Source of the DNA: CANHEE01 sp043777755
Lineage (GTDB): Bacteria; Bacteroidota; Bacteroidia; Chitinophagales; Saprospiraceae
Direction of reading: 5' to 3'
NCBI GenBank assembly: GCA_043777755.1
Contig: JAYWHK010000253.1
Span: 1-7,474, forward strand
Length of the DNA stretch: 7,474 nucleotides
The notes under the pieces are model-generated. The model ran no database searches. It was given only the letters and a program-made list of their open reading frames with translations, and was not told where the DNA came from. Every line of letters begins with the position of its first letter. Within the stretch, counting starts at the first letter, position 1. Below are positions 6,469 to 7,474 of this stretch, in pieces. The position numbers and the translations under genes were made by a program.

Positions 6469-6737
6469 TGTTTCGTTGCTTTTTTGTAGATCGAAACATC
6501 GACAGGCTCATTTGCTAATAATTTGTTGGTAAATACCTCAAATTCATTGCCTTCAAATGAATAGCGTGCATCAGAATCCATCGCTTTCTGTATTTTCTGT
6601 TCCATAACCGTGTTACTATCGTCCTCTATTACTTCGGTAATGACAATATTTATTTTTTTTCCTTCAAAAGCCTTTTTAATAGCATCTATTAAGGTTTTGC
6701 TAAGTTCTGCACTTTCTAATTGAAATGTTGCTTGCAT
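6465..6737 (-). CDS. Antitoxin paired with YoeB
   Basis: A 90-residue protein beginning MQATFQLESAELSKTLIDAI. I chose ATG 6737; the frame extends back to a TTG at 6758, but that overlaps the candidate -7 element. Its TGA stop overlaps the yoeB ATG (ATGA, 6465-6468), which implies translational coupling. The N-terminus predicts as strand, helix, strand (KKINIVITEVIED), and the C-terminal half is acidic and probably flexible, as in antitoxins that wrap their toxin. It does not look like the classical YefM antitoxin; the role is inferred from position and overlap. The frame is intact although its toxin is frameshifted. Confidence 0.82.
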   Translation of the reverse strand: MQATFQLESAELSKTLIDAIKKAFEGKKINIVITEVIEDDSNTVMEQKIQKAMDSDARYSFEGNEFEVFTNKLLANEPVDVSIYKKATKQ

Positions 6738-6755
6738 AAGAAATTTTTTATTAAA

Positions 6756-6790
6756 CAATGATACTCGCTTTGGGGAACAAACTAAACAAA
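6756..6790 (-). promoter_or_regulatory. Candidate promoter of the yoeB antitoxin operon
   Basis: On the minus strand TATCATTG (plus 6756-6763) differs from TAnnTTTG at one base. A TTTG copy at plus 6787-6790 lies 23 bases upstream, the upper limit for a -33 element; a second TTTG (6778-6781) is only 14 bases away. This is a weak match. Confidence 0.35.
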
Positions 6791-6794
6791 CTAA
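6777..6794. repeat. Tandem 9-base direct repeat in the antitoxin promoter
   Basis: ACAAACTAA occurs twice, back to back, at 6777-6785 and 6786-6794. On the minus strand each copy carries TTTG. The position, over the -33 region of the antitoxin-yoeB operon, fits an operator for a self-regulating antitoxin, but chance cannot be excluded in AT-rich DNA. Confidence 0.45.
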
Positions 6795-6847
6795 TTACAC
6801 TAACGAAATAACGTTTTTATACAACTTAAATCCTTCATCACTTGACA

Positions 6848-7081
6848 TCAATACATATATTCTTTTAAATCTTCTAATGGTTCGTTAAAATCATCAGAGA
6901 TGGTAATCAAACCTTCAAAGCCACCAAATCTAATTTCCCCTTTTGCTAATTTTGGAGTATTGGAAACAGGGTTAGGTTGTTCTAAAAAAGTGACCATGAC
7001 AACTACTTTTTCTTGAATAGGTACAGGTTCTGTGAAAAAAACTTGTCCATTTTCGTAAAATCCGCTAATTGTTTGGTACAT
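6848..7081 (-). CDS. Orphan DUF2281-like (VapB-type) antitoxin
   Basis: 77 residues, starting MYQTISGFYENGQVFFTEP and ending GGFEGLITISDDFNEPLEDLKEYMY. The N-terminal part resembles a small beta-rich DNA-binding domain. The C-terminal 'GG(F/L)xGxIxIxDDFxEPLxDxKEYM' pattern is typical of DUF2281-type antitoxins that sit immediately before PIN toxins and bind them with this tail. Here no PIN gene follows: the stop (TGATG, 6846-6850) overlaps an ATG whose frame closes after 17 codons. It therefore appears to be an orphan antitoxin, with the toxin deleted. The ATG at 7081 has a good promoter upstream. Confidence 0.8.
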   Translation of the reverse strand: MYQTISGFYENGQVFFTEPVPIQEKVVVMVTFLEQPNPVSNTPKLAKGEIRFGGFEGLITISDDFNEPLEDLKEYMY

Positions 7082-7113
7082 TGTTATTTGATTTTATAGA
7101 TAAAAAATATATA

Positions 7114-7143
7114 CAAAGTTACATTTTTTTCAACTATTAACAA
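7114..7143 (-). promoter_or_regulatory. Promoter of the orphan antitoxin
   Basis: On the minus strand the -7 element is TAACTTTG (plus 7114-7121), a perfect TAnnTTTG. TTG at plus 7141-7143 is placed 19 bases upstream as the -33 element. The predicted leader to the ATG at 7081 is about 25 bases. Confidence 0.65.
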
Positions 7144-7250
7144 GTTTTTTCTTGAATTTCTATCGCAAAATTAGGATTTACAACGCGAACAAAACTACTA
7201 ACTTTTCTATCAAAACCATATTTTTATAGTCTTGATAATTTTTGCGCACA
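7144..7250. other. Intergenic stretch with no gene seen
   Basis: The space between the orphan antitoxin promoter and the terminator of the upstream gene. On both strands I see only very short frames (fewer than 20 codons) with no recognisable start context, and no RNA-like structure. Confidence 0.6.
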
Positions 7251-7290
7251 TACAAAAGCCCCAAATCATTACTGACTTGGGGCTTTTGTA
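7251..7290. terminator. Strong bidirectional hairpin terminator
   Basis: TACAAAAGCCCCAA (7251-7264) pairs perfectly over 14 bases with TTGGGGCTTTTGTA (7277-7290) around a 12-base loop. The A-tract, GC core and T-tract layout allows termination in either direction. It lies 22 bases after the stop codon of the minus-strand gene at the right edge and would end that transcript before the antitoxin promoter. Confidence 0.85.
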
Positions 7291-7312
7291 AATTATTGAA
7301 CAACTGAACAAT

Positions 7313-7474
7313 CTATTTTTTCTTAGCGGGTGCTTTTTTTGCTGGAGCTGCGCCTTTTTTCGCAGGTGCTTTTTTAGCAACGATTTTTTTGTCAAAAGCC
7401 GTTGGATTTTGCTCCTTTATCATGGCTTTTACAGCCTCTAAAGTAATGGCAGCGGCTTCTTCAGGTGTAGCATT
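7313..7474 (-). CDS. topA: C-terminus of probable DNA topoisomerase I (partial)
   Basis: 54 codons enter from the right edge and end at TAG 7313-7315. The sequence starts NATPEEAAAITLEAVKAMI and ends in a Lys/Ala/Pro tail (KKAPAKKG, PAKKAPAKKK). The pattern fits the end of Bacteroidota topoisomerase I: a last C-terminal repeat of the type 'YKIPKN...AxxLTLEx', followed by a basic tail that contacts DNA. Such AKKAP tails also occur in histone H1-like and other nucleic-acid proteins, so the assignment rests mainly on the short ITLE repeat-like part. A terminator follows. No damage is visible in this piece. Confidence 0.6.
   Translation of the reverse strand, partial: NATPEEAAAITLEAVKAMIKEQNPTAFDKKIVAKKAPAKKGAAPAKKAPAKKK

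Noticed and set aside
7144..7200. Possible short peptide remnant (frame ...VRVVNPNFAIEI...) on the minus strand
   Set aside because: It is fewer than 20 codons, with no start codon in frame and no recognisable family, so it cannot be told from chance.
7210..7395. Minus-strand open frame of 61 codons
   Set aside because: It overlaps the Lys/Ala-rich C-terminus in another frame and runs through the hairpin terminator. The Lys-rich content comes from reading the AAA-rich tail out of frame.

Overview
The window looks like a piece of a Bacteroidota chromosome, probably from the Cytophagales/Flavobacteriia side (inference). It is AT-rich. Several genes have TAnnTTTG -7 promoter elements, and no strong Shine-Dalgarno sequences are visible. 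It carries a very large, repetitive, secreted PKD-type protein and several toxin-antitoxin (TA) families common in that phylum.

Left part (1-4265, minus strand): one uninterrupted reading frame of 1421 codons starts at 4265 and runs off the left edge. It has no stop in the window, so ordinary ORF listings can miss it. It encodes a signal peptide, one PKD domain, and a modular array of five plastocyanin-like (type 1 copper, cupredoxin) domains separated by beta-sandwich-like modules of about 90 residues. All five copper domains keep the His...Cys-x2-His ligands. Four have Met and one has Gln at the axial position. This is the most unusual object in the window: a cell-surface or secreted protein with up to five blue-copper sites, possibly for extracellular electron transfer or copper binding.

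Middle and right part (4381-7143): a cluster of toxin-antitoxin-like genes. A plus-strand pair (small antitoxin, then PIN/VapC toxin) has the toxin cut by an in-frame TAG where a Trp codon is expected. On the minus strand are a Fic-domain adenylyltransferase with an N-terminal self-inhibition motif and a C-terminal DNA-binding domain; a YoeB-type toxin split by a one-base frameshift next to its intact antitoxin; and a lone DUF2281-like antitoxin with no toxin behind it. Antitoxins look intact while the toxins are broken or absent, which suggests a decaying TA cluster; Fic is the one effector that looks intact.

Right edge (7313-7474, minus strand): the Lys/Ala-rich C-terminus of a protein that is probably DNA topoisomerase I, followed by a clear hairpin terminator.
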